Assembly (NCBI GenBank): GCA_944386885.1
Contig: CALXCU010000116.1
Location: 1 to 48,139 of the forward strand
DNA: 48,139 nucleotides
Direction of reading: 5' to 3'
Source of the DNA: an uncultured Oscillospiraceae bacterium
Lineage (GTDB): Bacteria > Bacillota > Clostridia > Oscillospirales > Oscillospiraceae
The translations under genes were made by a program, and so were the position numbers. This document shows, in pieces, positions 41,369-48,100 of the stretch; the first letter of the stretch is position 1, and each line of letters opens with the position of its first letter. The notes beneath the pieces were generated by a model, which saw only the letters and a list, made by a program, of their open reading frames with translations, did no database searches and was not told where the DNA came from.

Positions 41369-42391
41369 ATGACAACGATCCTTATTGGCCTGGGGCTGCT
41401 GCTGGTGACCCTGGCGGCCTTCTCCCTGTTCAGCATGAAGGCTCCCCTGGGCTCCAAGGCCATGTCGGGCATGGCCAACGCGGCGGTGGCCACCTTTCTG
41501 GTGGAGGCCATCCACACCTATATTTCGGGCAATCTGCTGGGCATTGACTTCCTGGGCGATGTAGGCGCCTCCTCGGGCAGCATGGGCGGCGTAGCCGCCG
41601 CCATTCTGGTTCCCATCGGCATGGGGGCTAACCCTGTCCTGGCCGTGGTGGCCGGCGTGGCTGTGGGCGGCTACGGCATCCTGCCCGGTTTTGTCGCCGG
41701 ATATGCCGTGGGCTTCCTGGCTCCTCTGATTGAGAAATATCTCCCTGACGGCATGGACATCATCCTGGGCGCTCTGGTCATCGCCCCCATTGCCCGGGCC
41801 ATCGCCTTTGCCTCCGACCCGGTGGTGAACACCGCCATGAACTACATCGGCGCCACCATCACCGCCGCTACCGAGCAGTCCCCCCTGCTCATGGGTTTCC
41901 TGCTGGGCGGCATCATCAAGATGATCTGCACGTCGCCTCTGAGCTCTATGGCCCTCACCGCTATGCTGGGCCTTACGGGCCTGCCCATGGGCATTGCGGC
42001 CATCGCCTGCTTCGGCGGATCCTTTACCAACGGCATCGTCTTCTACCGCCTCCGTCTGGGTGACCGGAGCAACATCATCGCCGTGATGCTGGAGCCCCTG
42101 ACCCAGGCCCCCATCATCACCCGCAACCCCATTCCCATCTACGGCTCCAACTTCTTCGGCGGCGGACTGGCGGGCATGGGCGCCGCCGTGCTGGGCATTG
42201 TCAACAACGCCCCGGGCACCGCCTCTCCCATCCCCGGCCTGCTTGCCCCCTTCGCCTTCAACGACCCCGTGAAGGTCGTCCTGGCCCTGGTGATCGCCGC
42301 CATGGGCGGCTCTCTGGCCGGCTATGTGGGCAGCAGCGTATTCAAGCGCTTCCGTAAAATTTCCGTTCCCACACAGTCTCAGGCTGCCTGA
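41369..42391 (+). CDS. PfoR-family PTS EIIC-like membrane protein
   Basis: 340 residues from ATG 41369 (GGAGGT 7 bases upstream). About ten membrane helices, very rich in Gly/Ala, with the PTS_EIIC_2/PfoR look: GSMGGVAAAILVPIGMGANPVLAVVAGVAVGGYGILPGF, SPLSSMALTAMLGLTGLPMGIAAIACFGGSFTNGIVF, PIPIYGSNFFGGGLAGMGAA. No EIIA or EIIB domain is fused or adjacent, so whether it works as a phosphotransferase permease, a facilitator or a regulator (as named for Clostridium perfringens PfoR) is open. Control by the GlnKL-like pair is suggested by the repeats before it. Confidence 0.82.
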   Translation: MTTILIGLGLLLVTLAAFSLFSMKAPLGSKAMSGMANAAVATFLVEAIHTYISGNLLGIDFLGDVGASSGSMGGVAAAILVPIGMGANPVLAVVAGVAVGGYGILPGFVAGYAVGFLAPLIEKYLPDGMDIILGALVIAPIARAIAFASDPVVNTAMNYIGATITAATEQSPLLMGFLLGGIIKMICTSPLSSMALTAMLGLTGLPMGIAAIACFGGSFTNGIVFYRLRLGDRSNIIAVMLEPLTQAPIITRNPIPIYGSNFFGGGLAGMGAAVLGIVNNAPGTASPIPGLLAPFAFNDPVKVVLALVIAAMGGSLAGYVGSSVFKRFRKISVPTQSQAA

Positions 42392-42413
42392 ACGCTGTCT
42401 TCAGACAAAAAAG

Positions 42414-42442
42414 CAAAGCCGCCGGAAGATCCGGCGGCTTTG
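42414..42442. terminator. Terminator between the PTS-like gene and ridA
   Basis: A perfect 13-bp stem (42414-42426 with 42430-42442) has loop AGA. On the minus strand it is followed by CTTTTTTG, so it is mainly ridA's terminator; it can also stop the plus-strand transcript. Confidence 0.88.
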
Positions 42443-42466
42443 TTGGCTTCTCAGGTCAAAGATACA

Positions 42467-42835
42467 TTACTTCTCAGCGATAGCCTCGATTTCGCAGAGG
42501 GCGCCCTTGGGGATCTGCTTGACGGCCACGCAGCTGCGGGCGGGCTTGGAGGTAAAGTACTTGGCATAGACCTCATTAAAGGCGGCGAAATCGGCAATGT
42601 CGGCCAGGAAACAGGTGGTCTTGACCACCTTGTCCATGCTGGTGCCGGCGGCCTCCAGGATGGCGGCCACATTCTTGCAGCTCCACTCGGCCTGCTCCTC
42701 GATGGTGGCGGGCATCTCGCCGGTGGCGGGGTTCACAGGGAGCTGGCCGGAGGTGATGACGAGGCCGCCCACCTCATAGCCCTGGGAGTAGGGGCCGATG
42801 GCCGCGGGGGCCTTTTCCGTCGCAATGATCTTCAT
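42467..42835 (-). CDS. ridA: RidA family 2-iminobutanoate/2-iminopropanoate deaminase
   Basis: 122 residues, full family length. The signatures AIGPYSQGYEVGGLVITSGQLPVNPATGE and ARSCVAVKQIPKGALCEIEAIA include the active-site arginine (in ARSCV) and the terminal glutamate. RidA hydrolyses reactive enamine/imine intermediates made by PLP enzymes such as threonine dehydratase. AAGGAGG precedes the ATG. It is monocistronic. Confidence 0.95.
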   Translation of the reverse strand: MKIIATEKAPAAIGPYSQGYEVGGLVITSGQLPVNPATGEMPATIEEQAEWSCKNVAAILEAAGTSMDKVVKTTCFLADIADFAAFNEVYAKYFTSKPARSCVAVKQIPKGALCEIEAIAEK

Positions 42836-42905
42836 AGTTCATTTCCTCCTTGATCGTTGTGAGTAACGAATGGAAAATCGGGCGTTGCATAGCGCCTGTA
42901 TGTCT

Positions 42906-42934
42906 ATTATAAACGAATCGTCTCCATCCGGCAA
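42906..42934 (-). promoter_or_regulatory. Predicted sigma-A promoter of ridA
   Basis: On the minus strand: TTGCCG (42934-42929), 17 bases, TATAAT (42911-42906), about 70 bases before the ridA ATG. Confidence 0.8.
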
Positions 42935-42964
42935 GAGGGAAGTGGACAACCGCCGTCCACAGCC

Positions 42965-42993
42965 TTGACAAATGGGGCCGCGTCCCGTACAAT
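42965..42993 (+). promoter_or_regulatory. Strong promoter of queT
   Basis: Consensus TTGACA (42965-42970), 17 bases, TACAAT (42988-42993). The start site near 43000 leaves a structured leader of about 100 bases. Confidence 0.85.
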
Positions 42994-43000
42994 GTCTCCC

Positions 43001-43092
43001 GACTGGTTCTCCACATCCAGTCCAAGCGCGGCGCAGCCGCGTTCGTTCGGCGGGCGGGAGCCCGATCCGTTCTCTAAACAAAAAATGGGAGG
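43001..43092 (+). promoter_or_regulatory. PreQ1-riboswitch-like leader of queT
   Basis: Stem GACTGG (43001-43006) with CCAGTC (43017-43022) encloses TTCTCCACAT. CTCC in this loop (43009-43012) can pair with GGAG (43088-43091) of the ribosome site, and the pairing partner is preceded by an A-rich AAACAAAAAAT. A GGTTC...ACA...CC hairpin loop plus an A-rich tail that forms a pseudoknot over the ribosome site is the core of preQ1-I-type switches. Two extra hairpins (43027-43041 and 43051-43064) sit between the halves, as in larger preQ1 classes. The class is not resolved. Confidence 0.55.
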
Positions 43093-43102
43093 AAAACCAA
43101 AT

Positions 43103-43636
43103 ATGAAACGCTTCAACACCCGACAGATCACCATGTCCGCCATGGTGGCCGCCCTCTACTTCGTTCTCTGCTACTTTGGGAACATCTTCCAGCTCACTTT
43201 CGGGCCGGTCCAGGTCCGTCTAGGGGAGGCCCTCACCGTACTGCCCTTTCTCTTCCCGGCCACCGCGCCGGGCCTGGCTCTGGGGTGCCTGCTCACGAAC
43301 ATTCTCTCCCCCTACGGCCCCATCGACATGGTGGTGGGCACTCTGGCCACCGCCATCGCCGCCTTCTGGAGTGCGAAGATGCCCCGGTGGTATCTGGCCG
43401 GCCTGCCCCCCATCGTGATGAACGCCCTGCTGCTGCCCCCCATGTGGGCCTGGGCGGAGGCGGGGGCCCTGAACGGCGCCTTCTGGGCGGCCTATAGCTT
43501 CAATCTGTGGACTTTTGTGGTTGGAGAGGCGGTGGCCTGCTATGTATTGGGCACCATCCTGCTCAAGGCCCTGCCCCGGGTGTCCTTTTTCCGCTCCATG
43601 ATCCCCGAGGGACGCCTGTCCACTCCTGGAGTGTAA
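43103..43636 (+). CDS. queT: QueT family ECF transporter S component (queuosine precursor uptake)
   Basis: 177 residues from ATG 43103, 10 bases after GGGAGG; the frame is open back to 42965 but that covers the leader. Five or six membrane helices, with the QueT-typical MSAMVAALYFVLCYFGNIFQLTFGPVQVRLGEALTVLPFLFP and GCLLTNILSPYGPIDMVVGTLAT. S components bind the substrate (preQ1/preQ0 or queuine) and join a shared ECF ATPase module encoded elsewhere. The leader structure agrees with preQ1-dependent control. Confidence 0.92.
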   Translation: MKRFNTRQITMSAMVAALYFVLCYFGNIFQLTFGPVQVRLGEALTVLPFLFPATAPGLALGCLLTNILSPYGPIDMVVGTLATAIAAFWSAKMPRWYLAGLPPIVMNALLLPPMWAWAEAGALNGAFWAAYSFNLWTFVVGEAVACYVLGTILLKALPRVSFFRSMIPEGRLSTPGV

Positions 43637-43641
43637 TGAGA

Positions 43642-43674
43642 CGCGCCGTCTCCCGGTGGAGGGGAGGCGGCGCG
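43642..43674 (+). terminator. Hairpin terminator after queT
   Basis: A 13-bp stem (43642-43654 with 43662-43674, one G-T pair) is followed by CTTGCTTT. The T tract is interrupted. Confidence 0.6.
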
Positions 43675-43758
43675 CTTGCTTTCGCGCTTGGGGCTGGAAA
43701 TTTCCCCTTCTCCATGGTACACTAGCCTTGAACCAATCCACGTCAAGGAGGTTATTCC

Positions 43759-44628
43759 ATGAAAGTGCGCAAAGCGGTCATCCCCGCCGCCGGTCTGGGA
43801 ACCCGGATGCTCCCCGCCACCAAGACGGTGCCCAAGGAAATGCTCCCCATGGTGGACAAACCGGTCATCCAGTATATCATTGAGGAGGCGGTGGCCTCCG
43901 GCATTGAGGATATCCTCATCGTCACCAACCGGGCCAAATCGGCCATGGACGACTATTTCGACTACTACCCCGAGCTGGAGACCCGCCTGCTTCAGGCGGG
44001 CAAGGAGAAGGAGCTCACTGAGGTGCGCCGGGCGGCGGACCTGGCCAATATCTTCTACGTCCGGCAGAAGCAGACCAAGGGCCTGGGCCACGCCATCTGG
44101 CGGGCCAAGCGCTTCGTGGGGGACGAGCCCTTCGCGGTACTCCTGGGCGACGACATCATGCGGGCGGAGAAGCCGGTGACCCGCCAGCTCATCGAGGGAG
44201 CGGAGAAGTATGGCGCCTCCGCCGTTGGGGTGCAACGGGTGTCCACCGAGGCAATCGTGAAGTACTCCTCCGTGAAGATCGCCCCCCTGGAGGAGCGGAT
44301 CTACGCCGTCTCCGATATGAATGAGAAACCGCGGCCCGAGGAGATGTTCTCCAACTACGCCATTTTGGGCCGGTATGTACTCAAGTCGGACATCTTCGAC
44401 ATTCTGGAGAATCTAAAGCCGGGCTACGGCGGGGAGATCCAGCTCACCGACGGCCTGCGGGAGCTGTGCATGCGGGACAAGATGATCGCCGTGGACTTTG
44501 AGGGCCGCCGCTATGATACCGGCAACCTGAACGGCTTTCTGGAGGCCACCATCGACTTTGCCCTGGACCACAAGGCTACCGGTCCCTGGCTGCGCCGCTA
44601 CCTAAAAGAGAAAGCCAAGCAGCTCTGA
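43759..44628 (+). CDS. galU: UTP-glucose-1-phosphate uridylyltransferase
   Basis: 289 residues. The nucleotidyltransferase motif AAGLGTRMLPATKTVPKEMLPMVDKPVIQY, then FAVLLGDDIM and YDTGNLNGFLEA are GalU hallmarks. It makes UDP-glucose for surface polysaccharides, glycolipids and trehalose/galactose metabolism. AAGGAGG precedes the ATG. It is alone in its unit, with a strong terminator after it. Confidence 0.96.
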   Translation: MKVRKAVIPAAGLGTRMLPATKTVPKEMLPMVDKPVIQYIIEEAVASGIEDILIVTNRAKSAMDDYFDYYPELETRLLQAGKEKELTEVRRAADLANIFYVRQKQTKGLGHAIWRAKRFVGDEPFAVLLGDDIMRAEKPVTRQLIEGAEKYGASAVGVQRVSTEAIVKYSSVKIAPLEERIYAVSDMNEKPRPEEMFSNYAILGRYVLKSDIFDILENLKPGYGGEIQLTDGLRELCMRDKMIAVDFEGRRYDTGNLNGFLEATIDFALDHKATGPWLRRYLKEKAKQL

Positions 44629-44637
44629 CCCACCCAG

Positions 44638-44672
44638 AGCGCCCCTCCGGCATAGCCGGAGGGGCGCTTTTC
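44638..44672. terminator. Terminator between galU and the Gdx/SugE gene
   Basis: A perfect 14-bp stem (44638-44651 with 44655-44668) has an ATA loop, then TTT on the plus strand. It lies between convergent genes. Confidence 0.88.
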
Positions 44673-44991
44673 AGTGTCCCGAGGTGGCCTTCAGGCCGAT
44701 AATGCCGATGAGCAGCAGTCCGGCGAAAAAGAGCCGGGGCAGGGTCAGCGCCTCTCGGAAGAGCACGACCCCGGCGATGAGCGCTCCCACCGCCCCAATG
44801 CCTGTCCAAATAGCATAGGATGTCCCCAAAGGAAGCACCTTGGTGGCCTGAGCCAGGCACAGAAAGCTGGCCACCATGCCCAAAATCGTGAGGACTGTGT
44901 ACTTGGGCACGGTAAAGCCCACCGAGTACTTCAGGCAAGTGGACCAGACTACCTCAAGAAGCCCCGCCACGATCAAGTAGAACCACGCCAT
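44671..44991 (-). CDS. gdx: Small multidrug resistance protein, Gdx/SugE type (guanidinium exporter)
   Basis: 106 residues if started at ATG 44991, 8 bases after AAAGGAG; the product then opens MAWFYLIVAGLLEVVW, the usual Gdx start with the essential Glu (E13). Four membrane helices; ATKVLPLGTSYAIWTGIGAVG and FREALTLPRLFFAGLLLIGIIGLK are family motifs. Gdx exchanges guanidinium for protons as a dual-topology dimer; the Gdx reading over EmrE is based on KVLPLGTSYAIWTGIG. The leader upstream carries a terminator-like hairpin, suggesting ligand-controlled attenuation. Confidence 0.88.
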   Translation of the reverse strand: MAWFYLIVAGLLEVVWSTCLKYSVGFTVPKYTVLTILGMVASFLCLAQATKVLPLGTSYAIWTGIGAVGALIAGVVLFREALTLPRLFFAGLLLIGIIGLKATSGH

Positions 44992-45012
44992 ATCCATTTC
45001 TCCTTTCAAAAT

Positions 45013-45091
45013 AAAAAAGGCATCCTGCCCCCGTCTTCCATGGCCTGTCGACGTGGGTTAGATGCCTCCCCGCTTACCCGGCGGCAAGCGG
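45013..45091 (-). promoter_or_regulatory. Structured attenuator-like leader of gdx (candidate riboswitch)
   Basis: Read leftward. A 9-bp hairpin (45091-45083 with 45078-45070, one G-T pair, loop of 4) is followed by a long hairpin whose base is GGCATC/GATGCC (45066-45061 with 45024-45019). Six T follow (45018-45013), only about 20 bases before the gdx start. A terminator placed inside a leader ahead of a guanidinium exporter suggests guanidine-controlled attenuation. The conserved bases of guanidine-I (ykkC) that I know are not present, so the class is undetermined. Confidence 0.55.
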
Positions 45092-45101
45092 TTTCCCGGT
45101 C

Positions 45102-45130
45102 ATTTTAGCAGGACTGATCCGCCCTGTCAA
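45102..45130 (-). promoter_or_regulatory. Promoter of gdx overlapping the MATE gene stop codon
   Basis: On the minus strand: TTGACA (45130-45125), 17 bases, TAAAAT (45107-45102). The TGA of TTGACA is the stop codon of the upstream MATE gene (45129-45127), so gdx can be expressed independently of it. Confidence 0.8.
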
Positions 45131-46479
45131 GGGACATCCTTCCGTTTGGCAAAGAGCGTCTCCTGCCGTAAGCGGTAATAGAGAAGCCCTGTCCCGTCCG
45201 CCAGAAGCCACCCGATGGGCACTGACCACCAAATTCCCACCACCCCGATGGCCGGAATGGCCGACAGGGCATAGGCCAGCACGACACGGGTCCCCAAAGA
45301 GATGACGGTCAGCACCACTGACATCCCCGGCCGCTCCAGAGCCCGGTAGAGGCCATAGAGGAGGAACAGGCACCCGATGCCCCAGTAGAAGGCGCCCTCT
45401 ACATGCAGGTACTGCACGCCAATGGCCAGAATCTCCGTCTCCCAGGGCTTGACAAAGAGGAGCATCAGCGGCCGGGCGAAGATCCAAACCGCCGCCGAGA
45501 CCGCCAGGCAGAATCCCACTGAGAGCCCCACCGCCCGCCGGATGCCCTTGCGGATGCGCGCCGCCTTCCCCGCGCCGTAGTTCTGTGCCACGAAGGTGGA
45601 AAAAGCATTGCCAAAGTCCTGGACAGGCATGTAAGCGAAGGAGTCGATCTTCACCGCCGCGGCGAAGGCGGCCATCACCGGCGGCCCAAAGCTGTTTACC
45701 CGCCCCTGGACCATCAGAATCCCAAAATTCATCACCGACTGCTGCACTGAGGTGAGGACGGAGAACTGGGCGATCTCCCGCACCTGCTCCAGCCGGACCC
45801 GGCAGTCGCTCCGGCGCAGGCGCAGCCGGGGAAAGCGGACCCAGGTATAGAGCGCCAGCCCCACGCCTGAGACATACTGGGAGAGGACCGTCGCCTCAGC
45901 CGCGCCGGCCACGCCCCGCCGGAAGACCAGCACAAACACCAGGTCCAGGATAATATTCAGCACGGCGCTCACCGCCAAAAACAGCAGCGGCGCCACCGAG
46001 TTCCCCAGGGCCCTCAGCAGGGAAGCAAAGTAGTTGTACAAGAAGGTGGCCGCCAGCCCCCAGAAAATGACCCACAGGTATTCCCGCATCATGGTGTAAA
46101 CGACGCCCTCCGCCTGGAGGAAGAGCAGGATGGGGTCCAGAAGCAGGAAGACCGCCCCATTCAGCGCCAGCGTCACCGCCGCCACCAGCAAAAAGGAGGC
46201 GGCCATGCTGCTGTGGAGTTTCTTCTCATCTCCTGCCCCCTGGCAGATGGAAAAAACCGCGCCGCTGCCCATACAAAGCCCCAGCAGAATGGAGGTGAGA
46301 AAGGTCATCAGCGTATAGGCCGAGCCCACCGCAGCCAGGGCGTCCGAACCCAGATACTGACCCACAATGAGGGTATCCGCCACATTGTAGCACTGCTGAA
46401 GCAGGTTCCCCGCCATCATGGGCAGGGCAAAGCGCAGCATCGTGCTGGTAATGGGCCCTTTTGTCAGATCTCCTTGCAT
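45127..46479 (-). CDS. MATE family efflux transporter
   Basis: 450 residues, twelve membrane helices in two homologous halves. The N-terminus QGDLTKGPITSTMLRFALPMMAGNLLQQCYNVADTLIVGQYLG and the second-half opening REIAQFSVLTSVQQSVMNFGILMVQGRVNSFG are typical of the MepA/NorM-like DinF branch. It exports cationic drugs or metabolites by Na+ or H+ exchange. GGAG lies upstream of the ATG. It is followed directly by the gdx promoter; both products are cation exporters, but co-regulation is not shown. Confidence 0.92.
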   Translation of the reverse strand: MQGDLTKGPITSTMLRFALPMMAGNLLQQCYNVADTLIVGQYLGSDALAAVGSAYTLMTFLTSILLGLCMGSGAVFSICQGAGDEKKLHSSMAASFLLVAAVTLALNGAVFLLLDPILLFLQAEGVVYTMMREYLWVIFWGLAATFLYNYFASLLRALGNSVAPLLFLAVSAVLNIILDLVFVLVFRRGVAGAAEATVLSQYVSGVGLALYTWVRFPRLRLRRSDCRVRLEQVREIAQFSVLTSVQQSVMNFGILMVQGRVNSFGPPVMAAFAAAVKIDSFAYMPVQDFGNAFSTFVAQNYGAGKAARIRKGIRRAVGLSVGFCLAVSAAVWIFARPLMLLFVKPWETEILAIGVQYLHVEGAFYWGIGCLFLLYGLYRALERPGMSVVLTVISLGTRVVLAYALSAIPAIGVVGIWWSVPIGWLLADGTGLLYYRLRQETLFAKRKDVP

Positions 46480-46515
46480 AGTCTCCGTTCCTCTCCCTTC
46501 TCAATCCGCCAAGAC

Positions 46516-46544
46516 AGTATAACATATCTGCCGTCCAAACGGAA
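46516..46544 (-). promoter_or_regulatory. Predicted promoter of the MATE gene
   Basis: On the minus strand: TTCCGT (46544-46539, weak -35), 17 bases, TATACT (46521-46516), about 30 bases before the ATG. Confidence 0.5.
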
Positions 46545-46591
46545 TTCCCTCCCTCCAACTCGAAAAAACTGAGGTTTTCCGAAAAAATACC

Positions 46592-46619
46592 TTGACAACT
46601 TCTGAAAATCCGATATAAT
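46592..46619 (+). promoter_or_regulatory. Strong promoter of rpsF-ssb-rpsR
   Basis: Consensus TTGACA (46592-46597), 16 bases, consensus TATAAT (46614-46619). Confidence 0.88.
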
Positions 46620-46620
46620 A

Positions 46621-46679
46621 ATATGGCTTGTGTAGATCACGGGCACAATCCTTGCTCCCGCTTCGGGCGGGGGCCATAT
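46621..46679 (+). promoter_or_regulatory. Structured rpsF leader, possible S6:S18 autoregulatory site
   Basis: ATATGGC (46621-46627) can pair with GCCATAT (46673-46679). Inside is a C-rich/G-rich hairpin capped by TTCGG (46655-46661 with 46667-46673). rpsF leaders commonly carry an RNA bound by the S6:S18 complex. The expected start site near 46626 would remove part of the outer 5' strand, so the outer stem may be incomplete. Confidence 0.35.
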
Positions 46680-46700
46680 GTCCATAAGGAGGTGCAACAA

Positions 46701-46997
46701 ATGGCAAAGCTGAATGCAAATTATGAGGCCGTCTACATCCTCGATCCCACCCTGGGCGAGGAGGCTACCGCCGCTCTGGTGGAGAAGTTCAAGACTCTGG
46801 TGGAGAACAACGGCACGCTGGCCGAGGTTGACGAGTGGGGCAAGCGCCACATGGCCTATCCCATCAACGACTACACCGAGGGCTACTACGTTCTGATGAC
46901 CTTTAACTCCGCTCCCGCTTTCCCCCAGGAGCTGGACCGCATTTTCCGCATCACCGACGGCGTGATGCGCTCCCTGATCATCTGCAAGGATGAGTAA
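46701..46997 (+). CDS. rpsF: 30S ribosomal protein S6
   Basis: 98 residues, usual length, from ATG 46701 after AAGGAGG. NYEAVYILDPTLGEEATAALVEKFKTLVENNG and WGKRHMAYPINDYTEGYYVLMTF are S6 signatures. S6 pairs with S18 on the 30S platform; its gene starts the standard rpsF-ssb-rpsR operon. Confidence 0.97.
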   Translation: MAKLNANYEAVYILDPTLGEEATAALVEKFKTLVENNGTLAEVDEWGKRHMAYPINDYTEGYYVLMTFNSAPAFPQELDRIFRITDGVMRSLIICKDE

Positions 46998-47009
46998 GGA
47001 GGCAGCGTC

Positions 47010-47495
47010 ATGCTGAATCGAATCATCCTCATGGGCCGCCTGACCCGCGACCCGGAGCTTCGCCACACCCAGACAGGGACCCCTGTGGCCTCCTTCAGTC
47101 TGGCGGTGGACCGGGACTTTAAGGACCGGAACACCGGCGAAAAGGCCACCGATTTCATCGATATTGTGGCCTGGCGGCAGACGGCGGAGTTTGTCTCCCG
47201 TTACTTCACCAAGGGCCGCATGGCCGTGGTGGAAGGCCGTTTGCAGCTGCGCGACTGGACGGACCGGGACGGCAACAAGCGCCGCAGTGCAGAGGTCGTG
47301 GCTGACAACGTCTACTTTGGCGATTCCAAGCGGGATGCCGAGGCAGCCGGCGTGTACGCCCCGCCCCCTCCGGCCGCCCCTTCCTATGGCGGATACAGCG
47401 CCCCCGCGGCGCCGGCTGCTCCCGCCTACTCCGCCCCTATGGGCGGCGATCAGTTTGCCGACCTGTCTGACGACGACGGAGAACTCCCCTTCTAA
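47010..47495 (+). CDS. ssb: Single-stranded DNA-binding protein
   Basis: 161 residues. OB fold (about 1-108) starts LNRIILMGRLTRDPELRHTQTGTPVASFSLAVDR. A Pro/Ala/Tyr-rich linker follows, ending in the acidic tip DDDGELPF that recruits repair and replication partners. Length and tail are standard. It lies 12 bases after rpsF. Confidence 0.97.
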   Translation: MLNRIILMGRLTRDPELRHTQTGTPVASFSLAVDRDFKDRNTGEKATDFIDIVAWRQTAEFVSRYFTKGRMAVVEGRLQLRDWTDRDGNKRRSAEVVADNVYFGDSKRDAEAAGVYAPPPPAAPSYGGYSAPAAPAAPAYSAPMGGDQFADLSDDDGELPF

Positions 47496-47608
47496 GAGGA
47501 GATTTTATTTGGATCATCAGCCGGATTTCCGGCTTGGCGGTCTCCGCCATTCCGCTCCGCGGGGCACTCCAGCCTGCGCGGAAGCACCGTTGAAAGGAGT
47601 CCTGAACC

Positions 47609-47848
47609 ATGGCTATGGATAGAGAGCGTCCCCGCGGCCGCAAGCGCCGCAAGGTTTGTACCTTCTGCGTGGATAAGGTGGAGCACATCGACTACAAGGA
47701 CGCGGCCAAGCTGCGCCGTTTCCTGTCTGAGCGCTCCAAGATCCTGCCCCGCCGCACCACCGGTACCTGCGCCATGCATCAGCGTCAGCTGACCGAGGCC
47801 ATTAAGCGTGCCCGTCAGATCGCGCTGCTGCCCTTCGTGACCGACTAA
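47609..47848 (+). CDS. rpsR: 30S ribosomal protein S18
   Basis: 79 residues after [17 protein letters not shown] and [42 protein letters not shown] are typical of S18. The cysteines at the CTFC site plus the later TGTC suggest a zinc-binding (C+) version. A gap of 113 bases after ssb contains small hairpins (around 47521-47536 and 47539-47551) but no terminator. Confidence 0.97.
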   Translation: MAMDRERPRGRKRRKVCTFCVDKVEHIDYKDAAKLRRFLSERSKILPRRTTGTCAMHQRQLTEAIKRARQIALLPFVTD

Positions 47849-47868
47849 TTGTCGTCTTTGGAGCTCGG

Positions 47869-47905
47869 GCGGGGGCCAGAATTTTGGCCCCCGCTCTTCT
47901 TTTCT
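47869..47905 (+). terminator. Terminator of the rpsF operon
   Basis: Stem GCGGGGGCC (47869-47877) with GGCCCCCGC (47886-47894), followed by TCTTCTTTTCT. Confidence 0.88.
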
Positions 47906-47935
47906 CCTCAGATCAGAAAAAATCGAAAAAAAGAC

Positions 47936-47964
47936 TTGACTTTTCCTCCTGTCTTACGTATAAT
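47936..47964 (+). promoter_or_regulatory. Strong promoter ahead of the tRNA-like element and tRNA-Ala
   Basis: TTGACT (47936-47941), 17 bases, consensus TATAAT (47959-47964), typical of stable-RNA promoters. Confidence 0.87.
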
Positions 47965-48008
47965 AGAATGTGTTCGGTGTGGTCTTGTTGGTCCTGCCGG
48001 TGTAATAT

Positions 48009-48063
48009 GGGGGTATAGCTCAGCTGGGAGCCCGGTACAAGCGTGTACCAGCACCCCTCACCA
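48009..48063 (+). ncRNA. 55-nt tRNA-like element sharing the 5' end of tRNA-Ala
   Basis: The first 22 bases are identical to the tRNA-Ala starting at 48101. The D-stem GCTC (48018-48021)/GAGC (48028-48031) is kept with a 6-base loop. The anticodon and T arms are replaced by one perfect hairpin (48034-48039 with 48044-48049, loop AGCG). The 3' end reads ACCCCTC-A-CCA; bases 48055-48059 can pair with GGGGG at 48009-48013 (one G-T). It has acceptor, D-arm, one hairpin and an encoded CCA, but no anticodon loop. It could be a deletion relic of a tRNA or a functional tRNA mimic. Confidence 0.55.
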
Positions 48064-48100
48064 AAATTGAAAATCGAAATCTTGTGCCTCTCCCATATAT

